55,707 bases of DNA, from contig CAITUP010000100.1 in NCBI GenBank assembly GCA_903895595.1, positions 1 to 55,707 on the forward strand, given 5' to 3'. The stretch is from an uncultured Acetobacteraceae bacterium (lineage in GTDB: Bacteria; Pseudomonadota; Alphaproteobacteria; Acetobacterales; Acetobacteraceae). Below are positions 1 to 7,345 of the stretch, piece by piece; the first letter of the stretch is position 1, and the number at the start of each line of letters is the position of its first letter. The notes below the pieces were generated by a model. The model did not search any database. It was not told the DNA's origin and worked only from the letters and a program-made list of their open reading frames with translations. A program made the position numbers and the translations under genes.

Positions 1-360
1 CGCACGCGGCCGGCGCGCGGGTCCAACCGGAGGACAATGCCGGGGCAGAAGTTCCACACGCGGCGGCCAAGCGAACCGCAGATCACGCCCCCTGGCGGCC
101 CGTGCGAACAGATAGTCCCGCAGCGCGAGCGCCCGCAGCATCCCGCGCTGCATCCGGTGCAGAATAGTGGGGACATGCTCGGTGCCGAAAACCGCGGCGG
201 CACTGGCGAATTCCGGAACGGACGCGCGGGCGGCGGCGGTCGCCGCGAACTGCCGGGCATGGCCGATCAGGACCGCGAGGACATGAAGAACAGCCCCAAT
301 ACGCCCCGGGATAGGGCGAGGTTCCGTAGAGGCCGGACTGGTCGAGGCTGCTCGGGTCAT
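1..360 (-). CDS. Unknown protein, N-terminal 120 residues only (cut by window edge)
   Basis: An open frame on the minus strand starts at the ATG at 358-360 and runs off the left edge without a stop. It begins MTRAASTSPAS and is rich in Ala, Arg and Leu. A hydrophobic stretch (GAVLHVLAVLIGHARQF, about residues 21-37) is followed by a basic segment containing LHRMQRGMLRALALRDYLFA. I prefer this frame to the opposite-strand frame at 37-639 and to the other minus frame at 83-463, because only this one has ordinary residue composition. I recall similar proteins of unknown role in Acetobacteraceae but cannot name a function. No strong ribosome binding site is visible before the ATG. Confidence 0.5.
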   Translation of the reverse strand, partial: MTRAASTSPASTEPRPIPGRIGAVLHVLAVLIGHARQFAATAAARASVPEFASAAAVFGTEHVPTILHRMQRGMLRALALRDYLFARAARGRDLRFAWPPRVELLPRHCPPVGPARRPRA

Positions 361-479
361 CGGAATGCTGGTAGCAGGGAAAAGAGAACAAAGCAAGAAT
401 TATATGATCGAATTCCCAACATGACGGATGGATCACGAACGGGCGCGTGGGCTCGGCGCTCATATGCGATTGCCCTGGA

Positions 480-686
480 TCGCCCCGTCAGCAGTTCTCA
501 TTATGGCGGTCGTCACCTTTTCATCGTCATGGTCGGGCTTGACCCGACCAACTCTGGCGATTTGAGGCGCGTTGAAATCGCGAGGTTTTTTTGGCGGTAC
601 CCCATTGGCCTGCGTTGGTCGGGTCAAGCCCGACCATGACGGGTATGCGGAACAAAATGGCAAAATGAGAACTGCTGTCGCCCCGT
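480..686. mobile_element. Miniature inverted-repeat element (about 189 bp) with 9-bp target duplication, copy 1
   Basis: The element occupies 489-677. Its ends are perfect 14-bp inverted repeats (CAGCAGTTCTCATT at 489-502 and its complement at 664-677). It is flanked by direct repeats TCGCCCCGT at 480-488 and 678-686, as expected for a 9-bp target-site duplication. Inside lies a long hairpin with arms of the type CGTCATGGTCGGGCTTGACC at about 525-548 and 619-642, around a centre carrying CCCATTGGCCTG. It encodes no transposase, so it would need one in trans. The same family recurs at 18761-18951, and short core-only versions lie at 25188-25262 and 26807-26880. Confidence 0.8.
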
Positions 687-694
687 GGCGATGC

Positions 695-734
695 TTGACC
701 GCCTCATCACCAAAGTTATAATAAAGGTTATAAT
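695..734 (+). promoter_or_regulatory. Promoter of the MazE/Doc operon with a duplicated TATAAT box
   Basis: TTGACC at 695-700 is followed 16 bp later by a perfect TATAAT at 717-722, a good sigma-70-type promoter in front of the antitoxin gene. A second TATAAT lies at 729-734, so GTTATAAT is directly repeated with a 12-bp period. The repeat could be an alternative start site or an operator for autoregulation by the AbrB-type antitoxin; that role is inferred. The -35 box begins 9 bp outside the target duplication of the miniature element. Confidence 0.6.
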
Positions 735-758
735 CCGCAAAACCGGAAAGCCACTCAC

Positions 759-983
759 ATGGTAAAACTCAAAGTGACCACGGTCGGCAATTCGACGGGC
801 GTGGTTCTGCCCAAGGAGGTTCTGGCACGCCTGAACGTGGAGAAGGGAGACAATCTCTTTCTGACCGACGCACCGGACGGCTGCCGGATCACGGCATACG
901 ATCCCGATTTCGAGCGTCAAATGAGCCTCGTGCGCCGGGTGATGAACGAACGCCGGAACGTCCTTAAAGAACTGGCCAAGTGA
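759..983 (+). CDS. AbrB/MazE-type antitoxin
   Basis: This 74-residue protein has the swapped-hairpin AbrB/MazE DNA-binding fold. Residues 5-45 read KVTTVGNSTGVVLPKEVL, then LNVEKGDNLFLT, the classic pattern of this family. The C-terminal tail (ERQMSLVRRVMNERRNVLKEL) is helical and charged and would bind the toxin. The gene overlaps the downstream Doc gene by 4 nt (GTGA), so the two are translationally coupled. A good promoter lies at 695-722. By analogy with the family it neutralises the Doc toxin and represses its own operon. Confidence 0.85.
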   Translation: MVKLKVTTVGNSTGVVLPKEVLARLNVEKGDNLFLTDAPDGCRITAYDPDFERQMSLVRRVMNERRNVLKELAK

Positions 984-1372
984 CCGAGGCCGCCGATCGC
1001 TGGAACTGGATCGGGGAGGCTGTGGCGCTGGCCGCGCACGATGCCATGCTGGTGGAATTCGGGGGGCCGGCGGGGGTGCGCGACGCGAACGCCATGCACC
1101 CCGCCCTCGCGCGGCCGCGCAATCTTGTTGCCTACGGTTCACCCGACGCAGCCGCGCTCGCGGCGGCTTATGCTTTCGGGATATTGCGCAATCACCTGTT
1201 TTCCGACGGGAACAAGCGCACCGGTTACGCGCTGGCGCTTCTCTTCCTGCTGGACAATGGGTTTGCGTTCACGGGATCGGATATCGAAGCATCGGCCGCA
1301 GCGATACCGCGACTTTACAGACCCCACTCCCGCACCGCCTCGATCAGGGGAAGAGCCTCCCGCACGACGTAA
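980..1372 (+). CDS. Death-on-curing (Doc/Fic-fold) toxin
   Basis: This 130-residue protein starts with GTG inside the stop of the antitoxin gene. It carries the Doc/Fic active-site loop HLFSDGNKRTGYALALLF at about residues 71-88, with the invariant His, Asp, Asn, Lys and Arg present. Characterised Doc proteins phosphorylate elongation factor Tu, and I infer the same here. The protein looks intact through FTGSDIEA. The last 25 or so residues (IPRLYRPHSRTASIRGRA) do not look like a normal Doc tail, which usually ends in a short amphipathic helix. The 3' end may therefore have been rewritten by the rearrangement that also damaged the next locus. Confidence 0.8.
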   Translation: MTEAADRWNWIGEAVALAAHDAMLVEFGGPAGVRDANAMHPALARPRNLVAYGSPDAAALAAAYAFGILRNHLFSDGNKRTGYALALLFLLDNGFAFTGSDIEASAAAIPRLYRPHSRTASIRGRASRTT

Positions 1373-1378
1373 AGATAG

Positions 1379-1873
1379 TCACGCGATTAGCGTTGCATGT
1401 AGATTTTCGGAGAGACGTACCTGGAACCCAAAGGTCGGGCCAAAACCGGGGGAAAGACCGCATTTTTTACCACAAAGGGCACCGAGAATGCGCAAAGGAT
1501 GCGCAAAGGTTTCGTGCCAAAGTGGCTCTTTGTGCATCCTTGGCGGTCCTTGGTGTCCTTTGTGGTAAAAAATGCGGTCTTTCACCCGCACGGACGGCGC
1601 CAGCAATGTCTTGTCCCGGCGGTGCGCCTCGGCGTCGAGTCCGACCCGCGATATGTCGTGAATCGACAGATCGCAGGCCGCGATCAGCTTGACGATTTCC
1701 GAGAATCGAACCGCGCCGCTGTCGATGGTATCCAACGCGCAACGCGGCGCGTGCCCACAGGCCAAAATGGTGAAACAGGCCACCCGAAGCAGGGGTTTGC
1801 ATTCGTCGTCGAAGGGGCAGTTGATGAAAACCGGCCGCGCCAGGTCAGGTCTATTTCCCGCTGGGGATCGCAT
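1379..1873 (-). pseudogene. Remnant of a TIR-like/nucleotide-binding family protein, internally deleted and interrupted by a palindrome
   Basis: The N-terminal part is convincing. FINCPFDDECKPLLRVACF, then ILACGHAPRCALD and KLIAACDLSIHDISR, match a family beginning with an F-[IV]-N-C-P-F-D motif and usually about 200 residues long. The following family block (normally RFNMPFELG...) is missing. HDISR runs directly into VGLDAEAHRRDKTLLA, which resembles a later part of the family. After that the frame enters the palindrome at 1452-1583. A further piece in another minus frame near 1317-1385 (RDYLYVVREALPLIEAVREW, then stop) could be the old C-terminus. I call this a decayed gene; the function of intact members is not settled. 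Confidence 0.6.
1452..1583. repeat. 132-bp near-perfect palindrome (dispersed-repeat type)
   Basis: The outer arms are 32 nt, 1452-1483 and 1552-1583, complementary at 31 of 32 positions (GAAAGACCGCATTTTTTACC... on the left). The inner parts (GATGCGCAAAG and CTTTGTGCATC) also pair imperfectly, so almost the whole element can fold into one hairpin. It lies inside the remnant of the TIR-like gene. The A/T-rich TTTTTTACCACAAAGG arms stand out against the GC-rich surroundings. No transposase and no clear target duplication are visible. It is a different family from the element at 489-677. Confidence 0.75.
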
Positions 1874-2066
1874 CTTTGGTCATCGCGAACACCTCGTGGA
1901 CAACGCGCTTGAGTTCCTCGCGTGAGAAGCGTGTTTGCGCGACCGGCATCGCCAAGCGGACGCCACGGTACATCGCGCCAGCCTTCGGCTGGCGGCGCGG
2001 CAGTTTCGCGGGCTTGAGTGTAGTTTGAACCATAGGGACGATATACACTCTCCCGCCGTCGAACAC
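1851..2066 (-). CDS. Small basic protein of unknown function
   Basis: This 71-residue frame ends 23 nt inside the start of the broken TIR-like gene. An internal ATG at codon 12 (MVQTTLKPAKLPRRQPKAG) may be the real start. The second half is a plausible folded segment: MYRGVRLAMPVAQTRFSREE, then LKRVVHEVFAMTKDAIPSGK. It is lysine- and arginine-rich and has no recognisable domain. Overlap and shared strand suggest it was once co-transcribed with the downstream remnant. It could also be a chance frame. Confidence 0.4.
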   Translation of the reverse strand: MFDGGRVYIVPMVQTTLKPAKLPRRQPKAGAMYRGVRLAMPVAQTRFSREELKRVVHEVFAMTKDAIPSGK

Positions 2067-2122
2067 AAAAACGCCGGAGCAGCGTCGCCAACTGGCATCG
2101 ATAAAATCTTGGTCCGATTTCG

Positions 2123-2839
2123 TTACCGATTCGTGTTTTTAATATGATCCTGATGTACTCGGTGCAGTGAATCGAGGAGGCGACTGCCCGCCCCAACAAT
2201 TTTCGACAGAACTTGTATCTGCTCACGGCACGCGAGATTGGTTGTCGGAATTGGATAATTGATTTGATGGTCGACTTCTCCCCAAATTTCTTCAAACAGC
2301 GTTCGCACTTGGACCTCACAGCACAAAGGAGAGTCCGATCGCGGTCGGATCAAATAATGGACGCTTGTGTAAGAGGTGGGTTTTTGCACAACCTCAAGAT
2401 TAAAATTCCTGAAAAATACGGCGGTTTCTGGATCCCACGTATAGGCTGTTGCACGCTCACCTAACACCCAGTCCCCAGCTTTAATCTTTCGTCTAATCAC
2501 GCCATCGATTTGTTCGAATTGTTCTTGGAATAGGTGAATAATTCGTACCCCAGCCAGATCAGTCACTCGATCGAACAAATTTCCATATGATATTGGCTTT
2601 CCCTCAGCCCGTTTGCGTGCAAGCTTGGCGCGGAGGTGCTCGGGGTCCTTGAGTCGACACTTGTAGGAGTGGACAATTTCACGACCTGACGCCCGAAGTT
2701 CGGGATGATCCCCAAGATAATGAAGCACGCCATCCATGAAGATTTTGAGATCGTGCTTCATCTCATTATAACGACCAAGGATACGTGCGTCGTCGGCATG
2801 ATCGCCCGCGGGGGGCGGTATGGTCGGCTCAGCAGTCAC
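2123..2839 (-). CDS. RelA/SpoT synthetase-domain protein (alarmone synthetase-like)
   Basis: This 238-residue protein has the nucleotidyl-pyrophosphotransferase fold of ppGpp synthetases and no hydrolase, TGS or ACT domain. Conserved blocks are RLKDPEHLRAKL (62-73, ATP-side basic motif), TDLAGVRII (93-101, with the metal-binding Asp), YTSVHY (157-162, guanine-stacking Tyr) and EVQVRTLFEEIWGEVDH (175-191, catalytic Glu). The catalytic residues therefore look intact. It starts with GTG overlapping the stop of the ParA-type gene by 4 nt (GTGA). Single-domain relatives can be housekeeping alarmone synthetases or toxins (toxSAS) that make alarmones or modify tRNA. The operon with an ATPase and the lower GC point to an accessory, possibly defensive, role. 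Confidence 0.8.
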   Translation of the reverse strand: MTAEPTIPPPAGDHADDARILGRYNEMKHDLKIFMDGVLHYLGDHPELRASGREIVHSYKCRLKDPEHLRAKLARKRAEGKPISYGNLFDRVTDLAGVRIIHLFQEQFEQIDGVIRRKIKAGDWVLGERATAYTWDPETAVFFRNFNLEVVQKPTSYTSVHYLIRPRSDSPLCCEVQVRTLFEEIWGEVDHQINYPIPTTNLACREQIQVLSKIVGAGSRLLDSLHRVHQDHIKNTNR

Positions 2840-3939
2840 AGCAGTTGCACCCGTGTCAGAAAATCACGGGCGAACCCGTGATATGCCTGCTGTGTGTCCC
2901 GATAAGCTCGCTGATTACCTCCGATCGTACTCCGGTCCTCGGCATCGAGAATTCCGCAATCAGGTAGTTTCCACATCGGCATGTGATATTTCTGAGACAT
3001 GCTCGGAAATGTGTTGTGGCTATGAATTATTGCGTTGTCACCGATAGAGCTATCCGCGACGCCCAGGAGTTCGACCATATTATTTGCATCGATAGATTGC
3101 TTGATAGTACCTGGAATTTGCTCCGCATAATTCTGGTGTGCCTTCGCGAGATTTAGTTCATCCTCGTATTTACTGTAGCGTTTAGCATTATAGAGCGTGT
3201 AACCCATGAATTTCACGAATGAGCCGGGAAAATTTGCACGCTTCTGATCGGATATGAAGTGAAAAATGCTCTCGAATTGCTTCCTCCAAGTGCGCAGCGC
3301 ATCCCCGATGTTGCGAATTCCATAGACGGAAAATAGGTCGGGAGAGCAGGGAATTAGGAAGCCATCGGCAAGCGACAAAAGATGCCTGTTGAGCGCGCCA
3401 AGGCTCGGAGATGTGTCGAAAATCACTAGGTCGTATTTGTTCTGTGCGCCATAATCATGGGCGAGTGTTCTAACACGCGTGGCTGTGCGGATTGCAAGGG
3501 GGTCACCCTGATAGATTCCGCTCCAACGCTCCCCCACTTTTGATTCAAAAAGATGCAAGGTGAGGCGCCCTGGAATCAGATCAACATTCAGGCCTAGATT
3601 CATAGTGGGCGGGAGCTGATCGAGTTCGGCGGTCCCATCCTCTGTAGGTTTCAGCAAAAAATGAACCGATCGTGGTTCCGAAATGAGCTGCGAGAATCTA
3701 CTCTCGCCCAGATTTGTTCTACTGGCAGCAAAATCCTCGATGAAGGTGTCTTCACGCATCCAAATCTGATGGATGTTCTCCATCTCTGTCGAGATGATCG
3801 TGAGATTACACTGAGGATCAAGATCTACAAGAAGCACCTTTGTTCCGATTTCAGCCAGGGCGTGCGCAAGATGGTAGGTGAGCGTCGTCTTTCCGACGCC
3901 CCCTTTGTTGTTGAAAACGGTCACAATCTTCGGTGCCAA
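2836..3939 (-). CDS. ParA/Soj-type ATPase paired with the RelA/SpoT protein
   Basis: This 367-residue protein begins with the deviant Walker A motif NNKGGVGKTTLTYHLA (residues 10-25), followed by KVLLVDLDPQCN (Walker A') and DLVIFDTSPSLGAL (Walker B, about 170). This is the full ParA/MinD ATPase core. The C-terminal 120 residues (KRYSKYEDELNLAKAHQNYA and onwards to a conserved-looking MPMWKLPDCG) extend beyond a normal ParA. The start is TTG at 3937-3939, preceded by AGGGG with a 6-nt gap. No parB or parS-like repeats lie nearby, so a partition role is unlikely here. It is the first gene of a two-gene operon with the RelA/SpoT protein, and the sequence is lower in GC than its neighbours. Confidence 0.85.
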   Translation of the reverse strand: MAPKIVTVFNNKGGVGKTTLTYHLAHALAEIGTKVLLVDLDPQCNLTIISTEMENIHQIWMREDTFIEDFAASRTNLGESRFSQLISEPRSVHFLLKPTEDGTAELDQLPPTMNLGLNVDLIPGRLTLHLFESKVGERWSGIYQGDPLAIRTATRVRTLAHDYGAQNKYDLVIFDTSPSLGALNRHLLSLADGFLIPCSPDLFSVYGIRNIGDALRTWRKQFESIFHFISDQKRANFPGSFVKFMGYTLYNAKRYSKYEDELNLAKAHQNYAEQIPGTIKQSIDANNMVELLGVADSSIGDNAIIHSHNTFPSMSQKYHMPMWKLPDCGILDAEDRSTIGGNQRAYRDTQQAYHGFARDFLTRVQLL

Positions 3940-4166
3940 TGTTATCCCCTATTAGAACGAACTAGCAGTCTACGCGGGTAAGCCGCGAAATGCAAGCATA
4001 TGCCTGTCAAGAACCTACCCTCGCATCAGAAAGCTGGGATGGTAGGCCGCTGAGCGGTTGGCACTCGCAAGCCGAACATTCCAATCCACCCGTTGCCGCC
4101 CGCGCATTGGCCGGTTACCAACAGGCGGGAGACGCGCCACGGGAGAGACGGGCACCACCACACCCC

Positions 4167-4898
4167 TCAATGCCCCACCCGCTTCATAGCCGCCGCCGTA
4201 TTCACCATCGAATGCAAACTCCGAGCGTAATCCGTCGCCCCGCGCTCATCCATCCGCGGCGCGACCCGCAGATACTCCTTCAACCCCAGCACCGCCGGCC
4301 GAGGCCTGCTTAAAAGCACCCGACAGAACCGTTCCGCTTCCTCCATCAACGACGCCGCCGGCACGACCTGGCTGACAATCCCGTAGCTCAACGCCCGCTG
4401 GGCATCGATGAACGCGGCGGAATAAGCCATCCACAGGATCGCATTCCGGCTCATGCGATCCGCGACCGCCGACATCACCATGGTCGGCATCACGTTGTTC
4501 TCGATCTCCGGCATGTTGAACGTCGCCGTTTCGCTGGCGAACGACACATCCGCGATGGCTGCCACTGCCGTCCCGTACCCCATCGCTCGGCCTTCGATCG
4601 CCACGACAATGGGGATCGGGCACTCGCGGATGGAAGAATAACTGCCGAAAATGCCGCTGTATTCGTCGCGCCGCGTATAGGCTTCGGGGGAGGGCGGGCC
4701 GGCGACGTCGCGCACCCGCCCGGTGCAGAAATCCGGCCCGGCGGAGGTCAACAGCACCGCGTCCGACGTCTCCGGCGCGCCCGCCAGAACCGCGCTGAGC
4801 GCGGCGGCCATGGAGTCGCTGACGCCGCACCCCGCGCGGGCGAAGGCGATGCGCAGCAGGCGGCCGTCTTGAACAATCTTCAGTGCTTCCGACATCAT
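4167..4898 (-). CDS. Enoyl-CoA hydratase/isomerase family protein
   Basis: This 243-residue crotonase-fold protein has an oxyanion-hole segment SAGPDFCTGRV (about 54-64) and a second element RAMGYGTAVAAIADVSFAS. The usual catalytic Glu region (PEI..G..P..GG) reads PEIENNVMPTMVMSAV, so the reaction may differ from hydration. It starts at ATG 4896-4898, inside the stop of the molybdenum hydroxylase gene (ATGA; a second ATG follows at once), so the two are co-translated. Substrate unknown; the pairing suggests degradation of an aromatic or carbonyl compound by way of CoA esters. Confidence 0.8.
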   Translation of the reverse strand: MMSEALKIVQDGRLLRIAFARAGCGVSDSMAAALSAVLAGAPETSDAVLLTSAGPDFCTGRVRDVAGPPSPEAYTRRDEYSGIFGSYSSIRECPIPIVVAIEGRAMGYGTAVAAIADVSFASETATFNMPEIENNVMPTMVMSAVADRMSRNAILWMAYSAAFIDAQRALSYGIVSQVVPAASLMEEAERFCRVLLSRPRPAVLGLKEYLRVAPRMDERGATDYARSLHSMVNTAAAMKRVGH

Positions 4899-7249
4899 GT
4901 CCTCCGATGGATCGCGCGCCAGACCCGTTCGGGCGTGGCCGGCATTTCGATATGGGTTACGCCGAATTCCGACAAGGCGTGGACGATGGCATTCATGACG
5001 GCCCCCAGCGCCGGGGTCGTGCCGCCCTCGCCCCCGGGGCGGATGCCGTGGGGGTGGGAACTGGCGGGGGTTTCGCTCAGGGCGACGTTCATGGACGGCA
5101 CGGTGTCGGCGCGCGGCAGGGCGTAATCCATGAAGGATCCCGTCAGCAACTGGCCGTGCTCGTCGTGGACGATCTGCTCCAGTAACGCTTGGCCGAGGCC
5201 CTGGGCGACGGCGCCGTGCGCCTGTCCGTGGAGAATCAACGGGTTCACGGCGCGACCGACGTCGTCCACGCCGGACCAGGCGACGATGGCGACGTGGCCG
5301 GTGTCGGGATCGACTTCCACCTCGCAGACATGGGCGCCGTAGGGGTAGCCGCCGACGCGGTTGACGATTTCGCTGATGCCTTCCAACGGGCCGCGCAGAT
5401 CGGCCGGCAGGGTGCCGAGGTCCACCCCAGCGCGCGCCACGTCCCACAGCGACACGCTGGCGCCGCCTGCCGCCGAAAACACGCCGTCGGCGTAGGACAT
5501 CGCGGTTCCCTCCGGCTGTTGCAGCATATGGGCGGCGATGGATTTGCCTCGGGTCAGCAGTTTTTCCACCGCCTCCCCCACCGTAATGCTGACCAGCCGC
5601 ATCGACCGCCCCGACACCGACCCTCCCCCCACCGACACAAACGCCGTATCGTTCGCTCGGAAGCGCACGCATGCCATCGGCACTTGCAGCCACTCGGCGA
5701 CGAGCTGGGGAAAACTGGTTTCGTGGCCCTGACCGCTGCTCATGGTGCCGACGATGAGATCGACGGAGCCGTTGGGGTGGACGGTGATTTCCGATCGTTC
5801 GCGCGGGACGCCGCTGGCCACCTCGATGTAGTTGGCGACGGCGATGCCGCGCCGGAGTCCCTGCGCCCGCGATGCCAATGCCCGTTCCGCGAACCCGTCC
5901 CAATCCGCCAGCCCCAGCGCTCGGTCCATCACGGCGCGGTATTCGCCGTTGTCGTAGGTCACGCCGACGCCGTTCCTGAAGGGCATGGCGTCGGGCGGGA
6001 TCGCGTTGCGGCGGCGGAGTTCCACGCGGTCGAACCCGCATTGGGCGGCGGCGAGGTCCACCAGACGCTCGATCATGTAGATCGCTTCGGGCCGGCCGGC
6101 GCTGCGGTAGACGGCGACGGGCGGGGTGTTGGTCAGGACGGCGTGGCCTCGGAAATACACGGCGGGAATGCGATACACCCCCTGCATCTGCGACAAGCCT
6201 TTGCGCAGCGGCCAGAAATAGGCGGTGTAGGCGCCCAGGTTCATGATGTTCTCGCCGCGCAGCCCGATGAAATTGCCGTCGGCGTCCAGCGCCAGTTTGG
6301 CGTTCGAGGTCAGGTCGCGCGCCTGATAGTCCGACAGGAAGCACTCCGACCGGGTGGCGGTCCATTTCACGGGGCGGCCGACGCGGCGCGACGCCCAGGG
6401 CATCAGCGCGTATTCCGGCGAAAACGCATTCCGCGTCCCGAAGTTCCCGCCCATGTCGCCGAACACCGCGCGGCAGCGCTCCAGCGGCACGCCGAGGACC
6501 GAGGCCATGCGTTCGCGGCACTGCACGGCGCCTCGGCCGGAGGCGGTGTAGACGGTGTAGAAATCGGTGGCGGCGTCGTATTCACCGACGACGGCGCGCG
6601 GCTCCATCGGCGTGCCGGTGACGCGGTGCACCCAGCTGTTGAGGCGCACGATATGGGCGGCGTTGGCGAAAGCGGCGTCGGTGGCCTGTGCGTCCCCGAC
6701 CTCGCACGTCAGCGCCACGTTTCCCGCGCAGTCTGGCCAGACCTGGGGCGCCCCCGGCTGCATGGCGGCGCGGCCCCGTGTCGTCGCGGGCAGCGGTTCC
6801 CAGTCGATCGCGACCAGTTCCGTGGCGTCGTTGGCGAGCGCCTCGGTCTCGGCGATCACCAGGACGACGGCTTCCCCGGCGTAGCGGGCGCGATCGGCGG
6901 GGAGGGGGTAATTCCGGGTGGTGAAGACGTCGAAACCGGCGGGAATCCGCATCTCCACGTCCGGCGCACCAGTCCATTCCGGGGCGTGCGGGATCGGCCC
7001 CAGCCCGTCGGCGGCGGCGTCCGCGCCGGTCAGGACGGCCAGCACGCCAGGCAGAGCAGCCGCTCGGGCCGTATCGATCGCTTTGATGCGTGCATGCGCG
7101 TGCGGGGAGCGGACCAGCACGGCATGGCACACACTCGCCGGAAACCGATCGGTCGCGTAGCACCCCTGGCCGGTGAGCAGGCGGTGGTCCTCCGACCGCC
7201 GCAGCGGCGCGCCGATGCCGTCCGGCCGATGCGGTGTGCTGTGGTTCAC
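4895..7249 (-). CDS. Molybdenum hydroxylase large subunit (CoxL/xanthine dehydrogenase family)
   Basis: The protein is about 784 residues and spans the whole molybdopterin-binding subunit. I chose GTG 7247-7249 because GGGAGG lies 5 nt upstream; an in-frame extension to 7303 lacks this. The active-site segment reads VAVYRSAGRPEAIY rather than the AYXCSFR loop of true CO dehydrogenase, so it is a form-II or general aldehyde/N-heterocycle-type enzyme. The C-terminal GGEGGTTPALGAV carries the catalytic Glu. The expected partner subunits (2Fe-2S CoxS and FAD CoxM) are not encoded next to it, so it must use partners elsewhere or be inactive. The enoyl-CoA hydratase gene overlaps its 3' end. Confidence 0.88.
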   Translation of the reverse strand: MNHSTPHRPDGIGAPLRRSEDHRLLTGQGCYATDRFPASVCHAVLVRSPHAHARIKAIDTARAAALPGVLAVLTGADAAADGLGPIPHAPEWTGAPDVEMRIPAGFDVFTTRNYPLPADRARYAGEAVVLVIAETEALANDATELVAIDWEPLPATTRGRAAMQPGAPQVWPDCAGNVALTCEVGDAQATDAAFANAAHIVRLNSWVHRVTGTPMEPRAVVGEYDAATDFYTVYTASGRGAVQCRERMASVLGVPLERCRAVFGDMGGNFGTRNAFSPEYALMPWASRRVGRPVKWTATRSECFLSDYQARDLTSNAKLALDADGNFIGLRGENIMNLGAYTAYFWPLRKGLSQMQGVYRIPAVYFRGHAVLTNTPPVAVYRSAGRPEAIYMIERLVDLAAAQCGFDRVELRRRNAIPPDAMPFRNGVGVTYDNGEYRAVMDRALGLADWDGFAERALASRAQGLRRGIAVANYIEVASGVPRERSEITVHPNGSVDLIVGTMSSGQGHETSFPQLVAEWLQVPMACVRFRANDTAFVSVGGGSVSGRSMRLVSITVGEAVEKLLTRGKSIAAHMLQQPEGTAMSYADGVFSAAGGASVSLWDVARAGVDLGTLPADLRGPLEGISEIVNRVGGYPYGAHVCEVEVDPDTGHVAIVAWSGVDDVGRAVNPLILHGQAHGAVAQGLGQALLEQIVHDEHGQLLTGSFMDYALPRADTVPSMNVALSETPASSHPHGIRPGGEGGTTPALGAVMNAIVHALSEFGVTHIEMPATPERVWRAIHRRT

Positions 7250-7345
7250 GCGAGCCTCCCCCGATGGAACGCCGACCATATTGGATTTCGTGCTTCGTGC
7301 CACCCGCGCCTATGATGCCCGCCAATCGACACGGGAGAGCGGACC

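Noticed and set aside
460-663. A 67-codon minus-strand frame resembling many small hypothetical proteins (SWSGLTRPTQAN)
   Set aside because: It is a translation of the miniature element at 489-677, not a gene.
2836-3939. Interpretation of the ParA gene as a plasmid or chromosome partition locus
   Set aside because: No parB-like gene or iteron/parS-like repeats are nearby, and the coupled partner is a RelA/SpoT protein.
3990-4313. A 107-codon plus-strand frame between the ParA gene and the enoyl-CoA hydratase
   Set aside because: Pro/His/Arg-rich, no ribosome binding site, and it overlaps the 3' end of the hydratase. The intergenic stretch 3940-4166 shows nothing else clear.
5189-7315. A 708-codon plus-strand open frame opposite the molybdenum hydroxylase
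   Set aside because: High-GC shadow frame. The His/Arg/Gly-rich composition has no domain, while the minus strand encodes a clear CoxL-family protein with a ribosome binding site.
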